Source: Lepiota brunneoincarnata | Taxonomy: Eukaryota; Basidiomycota; Agaricomycetes; Agaricales; Agaricaceae | Assembly: GCA_023014365.1 (NCBI GenBank) | Contig: JAEBUN010000009.1 | Span: 1-64,000, forward strand | DNA length: 64,000 nt | Reading direction: 5' to 3' | Shown here: positions 21,897 to 32,537 of the stretch, piece by piece | How the letters are laid out: each line of letters starts with the position of its first letter | Numbering within the stretch: the stretch's first letter is position 1 | Program-made: the position numbers and the translations under genes | Notes under the pieces: generated by a model | Database searches by the model: none | Seen by the model: the letters and a program-made list of their open reading frames with translations, nothing else | Told to the model about the DNA's origin: nothing

Positions 21897-22573
21897 ATTT
21901 TTGGAGGGAGGGGAAGGTGGTGGAAAGGGTTGTAGGGTACGGGGAAGCTGGTAATGTCTGGGTTCGATCTGGTGGATAAGAAAATGTAGGGGACCTCCTG
22001 TACTTGTGGTTGCTTCTAGCAGACCAAAGGGGAGTTGGGGTGGTTTGATGGGTGACGGTTCAGTAATCTGGGTGGCTACCTGAAGGGTGGTATCCACTAG
22101 TTCAGGCGGGGTTGCGTATACGGGTTGGTCAGACTCAGGAGAAGACAAAGGCACCCGAAAAGAAGGAGTAGGGCGAGGAGTAGATGGAATGGCATGTGGG
22201 GTAACAGACAGTTGAGAGGGTCCTGGAGATCCAGAACCAGTTTGGGAAATACAAGGGTTAGGATGGTCTGTCCTGGCTTTGAAATAACTACCCGTGATGG
22301 GCAACAATGTCTTTTCCAGTAAAGAGAAACCTCTGAGAATTTAAGATCCACTAAGACATTTGACAAGACAAACGAGGAATCCGAGAACCTATAAAGACGC
22401 TGGGGTGTGAAGGTTCAGAAGAACAACAGCCAGAGTTCTTCAGGGTGAGGACCGTGTCAGATGCTCGAATAGACAAGCGATGATCCTCAACAGATTACAG
22501 TTCTGTCTAGACCTCACAGTTAACGGTACTGTGCAAACCAAGGAGGGTGAGAAGAGAGAAGAGAGGCAATGAG

Positions 22574-22586
22574 TAGCTTTATCTTT
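22574..22586 (-). promoter_or_regulatory. Gypsy-A1 self-priming primer-binding site
   Basis: Immediately inside the 5' LTR the plus strand reads tagctttatcttt. With one mismatch it repeats TAGCTTTGTCTT, whose complement lies inside the LTR at 22,703-22,714. No tRNA 3' end match (TGG...) is present. See the matching site in Gypsy-A2, which has no mismatch. Confidence 0.65.
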
Positions 22587-22938
22587 TGTTACGCTGGTTA
22601 GGCGTCTGTAAGGCTCAATGCGATTAACGACAAGTTAACCGTTGAGTAATGCGAGCAAGTTTAAGGCAATGCCAAAGAGCAGGAACAAATACTGTGTATA
22701 ATAAGACAAAGCTAGAGATTACAAGTAATATCTAGGTCTATATATACTACTGGGGCAATTGGCATGTGATAAAGGCAAGAATCACATGTGAATGAGCAGA
22801 AATCACAAGCCAAAGGTGAACTAACTATAGATGAACGGTGGCATGTGATAAGTAAATATAACTGAGCGCTGACAGTGGGCAGTGACATGTGATAAGCAAA
22901 AATAAATGGGTGGACGCATAAGAGGGAAAACAATAACA
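22587..22938 (-). repeat. Gypsy-A1 5' LTR with TATA box
   Basis: 352 bp. On the element strand a TATATATA box at 22,746-22,739 lies 32 nt before AGCTTTGTCTT (starting at about 22,714), the segment complementary to the primer-binding site. This places the expected transcription start at the self-priming sequence. Confidence 0.85.
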
Positions 22939-23165
22939 CACAGTAGGGCCTGGATCAGGCCCTCATTGCTTTCCTTGAGGCATTGCCAGCAGCATTTGCG
23001 TTCGCTGAGAGGGCTGGGCCCCCCCCAGGGGGTATTGGCTAGTAGCTCTGCCTGGCGCCCAGCTGGGTCCAGGCCAGGGCATTGGTTATTCCCCCACCGC
23101 CTTTGGGTGGCATGTAGGGATTTACGTGGGAATTGACCCCTAGCCCCCAACAAGGTGGGGGACCT
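22939..23165 (+). mobile_element. L-beta LINE continuation after Gypsy-A1
   Basis: The sequence after the gypsy target-site duplication matches, in reverse orientation, the L-beta 3' region at about 30,610-30,840 (ggccctcattgctttcct, ggtattggctagtagctctg, tagggatttac.tgggaattgacccc). It is the continuation of the LINE interrupted at 15,907 and stops at about 23,165. Confidence 0.75.
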
Positions 23166-23475
23166 CACCCTGGCTTATGATGGACTCCTGCAGTGCACTG
23201 GGTGCTGTGGGTTTCTCGACTACAGGCTGAAGTGCGAGGGGGCTGCTAAGTCTACCCTCTGTCAGTCCGTTATCGATGGGATGCGCCCTTTTGGGAGGAA
23301 CATCCTGGACATCCCAGAGGTAGTTGGGGGTCCTGGCCGGGTCAAACCTGCTGAGACTACCCCACCCTCCTGGCTGGCCATAGTGCCAGCCCCCTATGGA
23401 TATGGCCCCAGACTCCAATGCCACCTTGGCTGCAGTGATGGGTGGGGCCAAGTCCTCCAGATCCAAGGGTAAGGG
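23166..23475 (+). mobile_element. LINE ORF1 fragment
   Basis: It resembles 26,345-26,560 at the protein level (CGFLDYRLKCEG against GYLDYGLTGEAE; SVIDGMRPFGRNILDIPE against SIINGMHPFGKDIPDVPD). The fragment is cut on the right by the poly(T) of a minus-strand L-alpha LINE. It is too short to assign to one copy with certainty. Confidence 0.6.
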
Positions 23476-24092
23476 CTTTTTTTTGTTTTTTTTTTTTTGA
23501 AATCAACAATTTATAACACAGTGCTCAAACACAGTCCACATGCACTAGTGACATACAAGGCAACTAATACAGGGTATAACTACCACTAAAGGTAGGGAAG
23601 AGAGTCCTGCTGACTTGAAAGGCTACACTCCATAAAGAAGTGTGCATGGGTGAAAAGCTTGCTACCCCGACAGGAAACCAGGGCATGACAGACAAGGGGT
23701 GGATAGGGCCAACAGGTCCCCCCCCCAAAGGGAGTTAGGAGTCAGTTCTCTGTAAATCCCTACACCCTGCAGACTAAGGCTCTAAGAGCTTTGGGTCTCC
23801 ACCCTTATTGGGTGTTAGGAGTCAATTCTCCATAAATTGCTACACCCTGCCCAAGAGTGGGGGGTGAATAACCACTGGCTCCTTGAGGCCGAAGTCCATG
23901 AGGGGAGAATAACCCGAAGGCCCTCCCCAGTTATCCCACCCCTTGGGGCCGGGATAGGAAAGCAAACATGGAAGGGTTGCGTTCCAGAAAGCCCAGGAGG
24001 GCATTGAGGTTGTAGGGTAAGCCGCCACATCGCATGTACTTCAGACAAGAAGTGAGGATGTGAGTGCGGGTTTCAAGCTGTTTCTGGTCATT
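23476..24092 (-). mobile_element. L-alpha LINE 3' end, minus strand
   Basis: A poly(T) with one G (23,478-23,499) followed by gaaatcaacaatttataac marks the 3' end. The rest is the L-alpha UTR, with both copies of the actcctaac motif, and the end of ORF2 (PSYPGPKGWDN-like codons in another frame). Similarity stops at about 24,092. Confidence 0.8.
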
Positions 24093-24208
24093 CCCTTCAT
24101 ATAATACACTTGTTCCTTTGCTGTTAGAACTCCTTACCAGTCCCCCAACACTCCTGCTTCAACATGATCCAGGACCATACCTACTCTCAGATGAATGGAG
24201 TGGAATAG

Positions 24209-24548
24209 CAGAGTCTAGCCTGCCTTGTACACCTTTTAGAAAGGCTTCATGCTGACCTGCTACCCCAGAGATTACTTAGTTGGGAGGGCAATGGGTTTGG
24301 GGTGTTCTACATTTTTGCACCACCTCATATAGTTCTGACCCATTGGCTTTAGTGCTACACCAATTAGGGAGGCTATTAGTGTGCTGTCCCATACCCCTGC
24401 AAGTACCACCTATAGAGGAGGCCCCTGCCTGTGTCTATGGTGAGTAAAGCTCAGTCTGACATAGGAGTAATGGGCACCATAGTACTCATCTCATGTCAAG
24501 TGGACCATATTGGGATTATGCAGAGTTTGCCTGCAAGGAACTCCTTGG
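24209..24548 (+). repeat. Unknown repeat R1, copy 2
   Basis: Second copy of the segment at 7,342-7,675, ending at ctccttggat and followed by L-alpha sequence. Many CG positions of copy 1 are TG or CA here. The 116 bp to its left (24,093-24,208) include a short reversed piece of L-alpha (the block containing ctactctcagatgaatggag). Confidence 0.7.
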
Positions 24549-24880
24549 ATGGGCAATGGCTTGTACTCTTCTATTTGGAGAGTGCAGGCCAATCCATTGT
24601 CTGTCTGCATAGTGGCTGGTACATATCAGCTACCATGTGGTAGGCTGTAGGCTGTTTCAGCAGTGTGCATGTTTGCAGGTGCAGGCACTTGGTCAGGCAG
24701 GCTGCAGGGAGGGTTCTGCTCACTGATGCAGAGCTCCACTTCATTCATCTGGGAGTAGGCATGGTCCTGGATCATGCTGAAACTGACCACCTCCTCATCT
24801 ACACCAGCTCTGCAGGCGTTGATCCTTCTGTGCACACTGGCCAGGCTTACTCCCTGGAGGTTTGCCAATTTCTGGATTGC

Positions 24881-25533
24881 TGTTAGGGAAATAGAGATGG
24901 CTGGAACCAAGTTGATATTCAAGTGCTGATCATAATCAGCACATGCACTACTTAAGTACAGTAATGGTCTGCACAAAGACCAGATAGCCAAACACTATGT
25001 AGACTACCAGAAATAACATATGCAAACAACACACAACAATTTAAGATATATAATTGTATGCAGGATCTGTAAGGGGACTGGCAGGTTTGCCCCCCCTTAT
25101 GCAAGGTATGTCTAGGGGTCTGTGGTAAAGTGTCTGGGTTCAGCCACCCTAGCTGATGCCCAATGCCAAACCTGGCCTCATCCTTTGGCCACTCCCATCC
25201 CCAAGTCTGATCCCATGTACAATCTATATTGTTGTATGTTGTTTGCACATGATATTTCTGGTAGTCTACATAGTGTTTGGTTACCCAGTCTGTGCACAGA
25301 CCATTGCTGTACTTAAGTAGTGTGCATGCTAATGCGATTGGCACTCAAATATTAAATTGGTTCTGGCCCTCTTACTCCCCTAACAGGATCAGGCTCAGGG
25401 ATGGGGGTGGCCGAAGGCCAAGGCTGGGCTCAGGCATTGGGCATCAGCTAGAGAGGCTGAGCCTAGATACCCAACCACAGATCCCTAGACATACCTTACA
25501 TAAGGGGGGGTGTATGATACCAGTCCCCTTATA
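24881..25533 (+). mobile_element. Solo LTR (outer), interrupted by an inverted solo LTR
   Basis: The outer LTR consists of 24,881-25,067 and 25,391-25,533 (about 330 bp), starting TGTTAGGG and ending CCCCTTATA. Its flanks are attgc (24,876-24,880) and gttgc (25,534-25,538), a 5-bp duplication with one transition. It lies inside L-alpha RNase H sequence. No internal retrotransposon sequence remains, as expected after LTR-LTR recombination. Confidence 0.8.
25068..25385 (-). mobile_element. Solo LTR (inner), same family, inverted
   Basis: 318 bp, starting TGTAAGGGG and ending CCCCTAACA in plus orientation, i.e. the reverse of the outer LTR. A perfect 5-bp duplication ggatc flanks it (25,063-25,067 and 25,386-25,390). 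Its two halves are complementary to the two halves of the outer LTR (for example ctatgtagactaccagaaat on one side and its reverse on the other), proving they are the same family in opposite orientation. Confidence 0.88.
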
Positions 25534-25812
25534 GTTGCTGGTTGTCTGCCAAGGCCCAGCAGACCATCACTTTCTGGCAGGTGCTCTTGGGTTCTGTTAC
25601 CAAACTTCATTCTGATGCCATTGCAATGATGAAGGAGCTATGCATCTTGCTAGGGCATTCATCTTGTGACCACTATTGACTCTCTTTGGGCTCATCACTT
25701 TTAATCTGGTACTACCACCAGTACTGTGCACAGCCACACCCTACTTGCTCAACATCATCTAGTACTGTGCACCCCCATTGTTGGATTTGACCAGTGGTAC
25801 CTCAAGTTGAAC

Positions 25813-27711
25813 ATGTCATCATCAGCCTCCCAGCAGGCTGCAAGAGGAGGGGTGGATCAGGCTGGATTCCACAGTTCAGGCTGTAGCCCCCCACCTACCC
25901 CCTCCAGTGACCCCTTGTACACCCTGTCTGCCAGCTCCCTGTGGAGCCCATTCACTGAGTACACTAGTCTTACTGGCATTGCTGCTAGCATCCATGCTGC
26001 CTCCCCACCAAGAGGGATGGTAGTAGACCCTGTGGAGACACCAAGGCAGGGCTGCCCTGTCTCTCACCTTTCTACTTTCTCTGAGCACTTGCAGTTGTCT
26101 TCCAAGTGGCCACAGTGCAACTCCAGCAAAGAGGGATGCTCCCTCTTTGCACTCCTAGCCATCTCCCCCCTGTGGGTTGACCTTGATGTTAATCCCAGCA
26201 ATGACAGTCAAGCAGATCACCTTCAGGTGATTGGAGAGTTGATCAAGCTCACAACAAGCTATCTTGTCAAGCACACTGAGGCTTTGCTAACTGGCCCTTC
26301 CTGGGAGCAGGCATGGAAAGCCATCAACAATCTCATGTGGTCCACTGGGTGAAGTGGATACTTAGACTATGGGCTGACAGGTGAGGCAGAGGAGATAACC
26401 CTCCAGCAGTCTATCATCAATGGGATGCACCCTTTTGGGAAGGATATCCCAGATGTTCCAGACAGAGTGGGACCAGCCAAGGTCAGACCTGCACAGGCTC
26501 CTCCTCCACTGAGGTGTGTGATAGAGGCCCTGCCCTCTGCGCTGGCCCCCATAGACACAGCTCCCAATTCTGTGGCCACCCTGGCTGCAGGTTTGGGCAC
26601 AGCCAAGCCCATTGTCCCTAAGGGCAAGGGTAAGGGTAAAGCCCCCCCACACCCTGTGAAGCTGCCTAACCTATTGAGTCCTGGCCCTTCACAAGCCAGC
26701 ATGTCCTATGCACAGATGGCATTTCTACCACTGCTGAAGGCCAATTTCTCCACCAAGCTCAGAGGCACTAAGTGCTCCTTTGCTCAGGTGGCTGCCACCC
26801 CCCCTGTCTCCAAGGATGGTGATGCCAAGGTTGCAGAGGCTATCACTGCCATGGTGAGGGCCTTTCCCCACCTATTCCCTGTGGACATCCTCCATACTGT
26901 TGGTCAAGGATCTCCAACTCCCTCCTCCAGCAGGTCTTGCAAGAGGCCTCACAACACTACCTCTGGCCCTACCAGGTGCCAGGTTGTCATCCTGTTCATA
27001 GGCTCTCATTTCCCAGTCAAGGACTTGTCCCAGGTTGTTGTGGGAGCCAACTGTGCTTTCTCCATTGCAAGGTCCACTCTCAACATCATATCCACCTCCC
27101 TGGTGTATGATGGCCTTTCACTTGCAACTGACCCAGTTGCATCCACTGCAGATCTTAACATGATCCAGGATTGAGCCTCCCAATTCTTCCCTGCAGGATC
27201 TAAGCCAATGGCTACAGTCCCTTCCTCCAAGTCCTTCATGAAAGTGTCAGATGTTCCCTTCTTCACCCCTGATGGGTCTTGCATTACCAGTCAGTGGATC
27301 AAGAACATCATGTAGCAGTCATCATATTATGGCTTCCAAAACCTCCAGGGCCCTCCTTGGGTCTGGAGGAACTCTGACAAATCAGATACTGTGACTGTCT
27401 GGTTTGAAATCTGGGACCCTCAGACAGGTTCCTTGTCCAAGTTAATGATCAGAAGGTCATTGGCTATTGGGCCCCATGCTTGCCCCATAAGTGCAGCCTC
27501 CCAGCAGGTTGGGATGTCACTCTGCTGCCATTGCTGGTGGTGGGGTCACCCAACCAATGTCAGTAGGGCCAAGTTCCCCACTTGCCTGTGCTGCTCTGAG
27601 CTGCATAGCAAGAAGAATCATAGGTTGATGGTGGGGTGCTGCAAGGCCCACCCCAACATGAACCCATCAGTCCCATTATCACAACTGTGGTGGCTCCCTC
27701 ACCACCCATGA
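25813..27711 (+). pseudogene. LINE copy 2 ORF1
   Basis: One frame from ATG 25,813 (MSSSASQQAARGG) to 27,711 with internal stops TGA 26,350-26,352, TGA 27,172-27,174 and a TAG near 27,313. Content: Pro/Ser-rich N-terminus, helical blocks (HLQVIGELIKLTTSYLVKH), basic linker (PKGKGKGKAPPHP), the conserved part FEIWDPQTGSLSKL and a zinc knuckle CCHCWWWGHPTNVS with following CLCCSELHSKKNH. The last Cys of the knuckle appears lost, and a frame slip near 27,680 separates the final CGG..H..C motif. Confidence 0.75.
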
Positions 27712-27828
27712 TAAGAAGTGTCCATTTTGGCACAAGCACTTTGAAGAGGGCTGGGCAAAAAAATGATATCAAGAGGTATGCAGTAACTCTTCCACTCCCC
27801 AACATCCTACTAACTCTATCTAGGGTTA

Positions 27829-30378
27829 ATGCCTTGGTCCATAAACAAGTTACATATATGCTCTCAAAATGTAAATTGTAACTACATTTTGTTGGACTCT
27901 TATCTTGAGTTGTATAAAAACAACTTTAATGTCTTTTTCATGCAAGAACCACCTTGGCAAAATTTGAGAAAGGCTCCTTTCTCTGTCTCTTGGGACAGTG
28001 AGGATGTTGTTGGTGCTCTACTCCATCCAGAGTGGATGTGCATATGGAATCCTCAGCTGGGCAATTCATCCCCACAGGTGTTGGCTTATGTCACTCAAGG
28101 CTGAAGTTGTTGTGGCCATTCCTTTGTAGGGATTTGGTCAATCACTGTGATATTATGGTTGTGTTGATGTGGCAGGGGGGGCACACCTATAATCTTATAA
28201 ACATCTATTTTGACAACTGACACACTGCCATTCTGGCTCTCAGGGAGCTGGTGGATACTCTGCCTGCCATGATGTACATGGCAGGCAACTTTAATTGTCA
28301 CTTAGAATGGTGGGATCCTAATCAGGTCTCACATCTAGGTATTGCCCAATCCCTTCTGGAGATTGGGATGGATCTGGGGCTCAATTGGCTTACCCAGTAG
28401 TTCTGGGCCCAACTCACTTCCCACATAGTATGAATCTTTTGCCATTGGTGATTGATCTCATCTTCCTCCCAATGGCTCAAGATCCCAATCTCAGGCCCTT
28501 GATTGAAATTGAGAAGTGTGGTCCTTCAGACCATGCTCCTCTCACTCTGGTTCTTTCAGCCATTCATTTTATGGCCAGAGTGATCCATCAAGTTCTGAAG
28601 CCTGGTAGTGACAAATAATTGAAGTTCATGGCCCAGATATGTGAAGGGTTGACCAGTCTCCAGTTGCCCATGGATACCCCTGCTGAGGTAGAGTTTGTGG
28701 CTTCAGCTGTGGCTTGTGTCATCTCACAGGCCTGGGACACCTTCTCTGAGGAGGTGTTCATTGTTGGGTGCTCTAATCCATGGTGGAATGATGAGTGCAC
28801 CAGAGCCATTCAGGCATATCAGGCATCCCCTTCCAGGGACATGTGGTTCAAGTTCTGACAAGTCATCAAGGCTGTCAAGTGCAAATTCTTTGATGAGAAG
28901 ATTGAGGAGATTGCCTCTGCAAACAAGCACCCCTGGGACCTCATGGCCTGGGTTAAACAGTGCAAGCTCCCTGCATGTGATGCAATCCAGCACAATAGCA
29001 TGCCATGTCACAACATGGACTCCCTATGGGACACCCTTCATGGAACCTACAATGTGGCCAGAGGCCACATTGTAGATCCCTCTGCTCTTGGTACCCTTCC
29101 TGCCCAGGTGGAGTGGGTGTGGTACCCCTTCTTGACTTTGGAACTTGAGGACACATTGCATTCTTGTGCAAAGAGATCTGCCTCTGGGCCTGACCATGTA
29201 ATGTGGTCATACCTGAAGGACATTGTGGCAGATCATATGTCCCGCCAAGTGTTCATTGGTCTCATGAATGCTTACCTTTCAGTGGGGCATTGGCCTGACT
29301 ATTTCAAGAAGTCTAACTCAGTGGTCATACCAAAGCTGGGGAAGCCCTCTTACTCTACACCCAAGGCCTTTAGGCCTATTGTGCTGCTGAACACACTGGG
29401 CAAGCTTGTGGAGAAAATGATCTCCAACTGCCTCCAGTTTGGCTGTGTTAAGTGGGGGGTGTTTCATCCCAACCAGGTAGGTAGTATACACCAGAAGTCC
29501 ACTGAGGATGCTAGGTTGATTCTTACCCATCTCATTTGTGCAGGGTGGGCTAGGGGCTTACAGACAAGTGTTGTGACCTTTGATATTGCTCAGTTCTTCC
29601 CTTTGCTGAATCACAACATGATTCTTGCAATTCTCTGTCAGTCCAGCTTCACACCTGAGCTTGTACAATTTTTTGGCTCATATTTGGTTGGGAGGTCTAC
29701 CACCTACTTGTGAAACTCCTTCCAGTCTGATCCCAGGCAAGTGGACATGGGCATTGGGCAGGGCTCTGCCTTGTTTCTGGTCCTGTCTGCTCTTTACCTG
29801 GCACCCCTTGTCTACCTCTATTACCAGAGGACCCCTGGCCTCAGCATTGATATGCTTTTGTATATCAATGACAGGACCCTTATTGTCCAGTGCAAGTCTT
29901 GGGAGGACAATGTGTCTGCCTTACAGGTAGCCTACCACTGTGTGCACAGGCTCCTTGACTCCTTCAGCCTCACACTTGAGCATACCAAGTCTGAGGTGTT
30001 TCACTTCTCTTGCAACCTGAGGGACACCAACCTGCCCATAAACTTGGGCTTTCATCCTTACACGGGGGACACCCCTTTGAGGCCCAAGCTGTTCTGGCAG
30101 TACTTGGGTTTCTATTTCAACAATGCTCTCATCTTCCATGAGCAAGTCTGTTACTATTCTACCAAGGCCTTCTCCATGGTCAGTGCAATGGGGATGCTTG
30201 GTAATTCAACCTGGAAGCTGCTTCCTGACCAGAAGTGCCTCCTCTACCAGTCCTGTGTGGTGCCTATTGCCACATATGGGTTTTGTTTGTGGTATCATGA
30301 GGGTTTCCATAACAAGGGGATCCTCAGGATGTTTAACACCATGCAGCAGCAAGCCACTAATTGGATAGTCAGTGCATT
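27829..30378 (+). pseudogene. LINE copy 2 ORF2 (endonuclease and RT)
   Basis: Endonuclease motifs are visible in shifting frames: ICSQNVNCNYILLDSYLE, FMQEPPW, MAGNFNCHLEWWDPN (GDFN changed to GNFN) and SDHAPL. The RT follows in one long frame from 28,943: SVVIPKLGKPSYS, KAFRPIVLLNTLGKLVEKM, HPNQVGSIHQKS, VVTFDIAQFFPLLNH, GIGQGSALFLVLSALYL and, at about 29,858-29,880, LLYINDRTLIVQC. The last is the catalytic box; YxDD has become YIND, consistent with G-to-A changes at CpG. It ends in the region LRPKLFWQYLGFYF and is cut at 30,378. Confidence 0.8.
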
Positions 30379-31228
30379 CTTTTTTTTTAAAAGAAAATCT
30401 CCAATTTATTATGTGGGCTGCATAGGGAGGCCACATGCAGCAACATACTACAGTACAAATGACTGAGCCATACACTACAGGGTATCTGTACATATAATGT
30501 GTGACTACAGATGCAGGCATGCATTTCCCCATGCCCAAGAAGAAGCTGCACCAAGCAAATGGAGGCAGGAAGACAGCTGCTGCCCAGCAAATGGAGCAGG
30601 TGCCAGACCCAAGTTGAGGTCCCCTCCCTTATCAGGGGTTAGGGGGTCAATTCCCATGTAAATCCCTACATGCTGCCCAAAGACAGCAGGGGAATAACCA
30701 AGGCACAGGCCTGGACCCAACTGGATGCCAGGCAGAGCTACTAGCTGATACCCCCTGGGGGGGGGGGCCTGGCCCTCTCAGCAAATGTGAATGCAGTTGG
30801 AGACACCTTGAGGAAAGCAATGAGGGCCTCAACTGTAGCTGGGACCCCTGCCATGGAGTGCCTAGGGCAACTCCTGAAAATAGTGCTCACAAGTCTCCAC
30901 CTGAAACCCACAGTGACAGGAATAGTCTTCCTGTGGGAAGAAGCACCTCTAATAACCCCCTATTGGTGTGTGATTAAGAATAGCACACATCATCCATGCC
31001 ATAGCAGACACTGAATGAGCATGCAGGATCCAGGTCCCACCATAGTGATATGTGGGCTGCAGGGGACAATCATCATCCCTAGCAAGCTGGAGAAAACTGT
31101 GCCTGTGATGGTCAGGATCCTGGAACATATTGATCCAAGAGTCCTGACAGGAATGTACTTCCTCCTTATGGAGGTAGTCAAGTGAGGCCTGGGGATGAGC
31201 CCCTACCCCAACAGGAAGTAATGACTGA

Positions 31229-31297
31229 GGGTCTGTTCAGTAACAAGAATACGCGCCCTACATACATACTTGAAACTTCCCACCCCTCCCGAAAAGG
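31229..31297 (+). repeat. Harbinger left TIR
   Basis: Begins GGGTCTGTTCAGTAAC and extends to about GAAAAGG. Three of the five or so mismatches to the right TIR are CG here versus TG or CA on the other side (for example atacgcgccc against atatgcaccc). Confidence 0.9.
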
Positions 31298-31454
31298 AAG
31301 ACCACTTAAGTAATTCTTATCAATGTGGCTGATTGTCCTTGATCTTGATGAGACCGTTGTCCCTTACATGACTATAGTGTGTGTTTGAGGGTATGAGAGT
31401 GTGCAAGGATGCCTCAGTCAAACTATCACTTCTTCCTCTCCTTTTTCCACCAAC

Positions 31455-32437
31455 ATGGCCTATGCTGTCTGGACACCTGCTGAAGAAAGTGCTCTTATTG
31501 ACTTTCTTGTTGATCACAAATCAGCAGCAGGTGACGGAGGCAACTTCAAGGCCCCTACTGTTTCAGCAGGCACTTGATTCTGTTGCTGCCCACTACAAGA
31601 GTGGTGCACAGAAGACTTTGTGGACATTGCAAAACAAATGGACCACTGTGAGTATTTTTCTTTTGTCAAGGTAAAAACTACTGATGCTGGGTTTCTCTCA
31701 GATGTGTAAGACTTTCTGAATCATCCAAGCCATTAAAGTGGTGTCTGGCTGGACCTGGGACAATGAAACTGGGTGCTAGTATCACACCTGACCTTGCCTC
31801 CAGCTGGGATGACTATATTCGGGCCCATCCAGAGGCTAAACCCTTTCGCAACAAGGGATGGGTTTTTCTTGAGCATGTTTCACAAATTATGCCCAATCAG
31901 CCAACTGGTGCTCATGTCTATTATCCTACACAAGCTGTCATGGCCCCTTCCACTCTTTTATCTCAATCTCTATCCAGCCACTCACCATCACCCATTGTAG
32001 ATGGTGAATTATCTGAGTCTACTGATGAGGTAACATTGGACCAATATCTCTATCATTTCTTGTGCTGATAAATTTGTCAGGAAACCCCCAAGAAGCCCAA
32101 GAAATGGACTTGTGAGCCAGACTCACCCATTGCTCCAGTGAAATGCAAGCAGATGTCCCAAAGTGATGCTTTTATGAGCTTCTTGAAATCACTCATTACC
32201 TTTGGTAACTCAATTGCTGCCACTCTCACTCCTCCTCCTACCATTCCCCCAACACCTGTTCATTGCACTCAAGCAATTCAACTTGTTATTAAGAATGAGA
32301 ATTATCTCACTGATATCAAGAAGGTTGCTTTTGTGGAGGTTCTCCAGCAACACTCTACTGTGGTTGATGTATATCTTGCTCTTGATGATGCTCATATCCA
32401 CAAGGATTGGGTTTGTTGCCAGCTTTCCAACCTTTAG
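31455..32437 (+). pseudogene. Harbinger-associated Myb/SANT-like protein
   Basis: ATG 31,455 opens MAYAVWTPAEESALIDFLVD, a Myb/SANT-like DNA-binding start typical of the second protein of PIF/Harbinger elements. An extra base near 31,555 shifts the frame; the reading then goes on as FQQALDSVAAHYKSGAQKT and LQNKWTT, and after a probable intron as VSGWTWDNETGASITPDLA and AHPEAKPFRNKGWVFLEHV. The C-terminal part (32,090-32,437) is acidic/hydrophobic with a frame running to a TAG at 32,435. In working elements this protein binds the TIRs and brings the transposase to them. Confidence 0.75.
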
Positions 32438-32537
32438 TTACATGATCTTTCATTTCCATTGACATTTTATTCTACTACATATATTACATTCATTACCGCT
32501 CTACTTTCCTTAATATCCTCCTTTGTTTCACTTTCCC

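Larger units (their letters stand above)
15908..22938 (-). mobile_element. Gypsy-A1, chromodomain Ty3/gypsy element
   Basis: A complete LTR-to-LTR insertion of 7,031 bp on the minus strand. LTRs of 352 bp (15,908-16,259 and 22,587-22,938) begin TGTTA and end TAACA. The target-site duplication is cacgg at 15,903-15,907 and cacag at 22,939-22,943, differing only by a CG to CA change. Gene order on the minus strand is Gag, protease, RT, RNase H, integrase, chromodomain and an extra 3' reading frame. It split the L-beta LINE. Lesions: protease DSGA changed to DSRA, ~615 bp of the integrase core deleted at about 18,003, a 1-nt deletion in the chromodomain and scattered stops. It therefore cannot move by itself. 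Confidence 0.9.
24549..25690 (+). mobile_element. L-alpha LINE RNase H fragment split by solo LTRs
   Basis: 24,549-24,880 and 25,539-25,690 are one L-alpha fragment on the plus strand: the connection region, then HAETDHLLIYTSS-like RNase H codons, DPSVHTGQAYSLEVCQF, and after the insertion VCQGP/AKAQQTITFWQ. The uninterrupted form of the insertion site can be seen at 7,799-7,815 (gaattgctggttgtctgcc). Strong CpG loss relative to 7,676-8,000. Confidence 0.75.
25692..30378 (+). mobile_element. LINE copy 2, near-complete but CpG-decayed
   Basis: Starts at the block aatctggtactaccaccag shared with 10,797 and runs through ORF1 and ORF2 to the end of the RT thumb/connection (MFNTMQQQATNWIVSAF), where a minus-strand LINE with poly(T) is inserted at 30,379. 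CG dinucleotides are almost absent over the whole 4.7 kb. Its RT is not deleted, in contrast to the copy at 13.7-15.9 kb. Confidence 0.8.
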
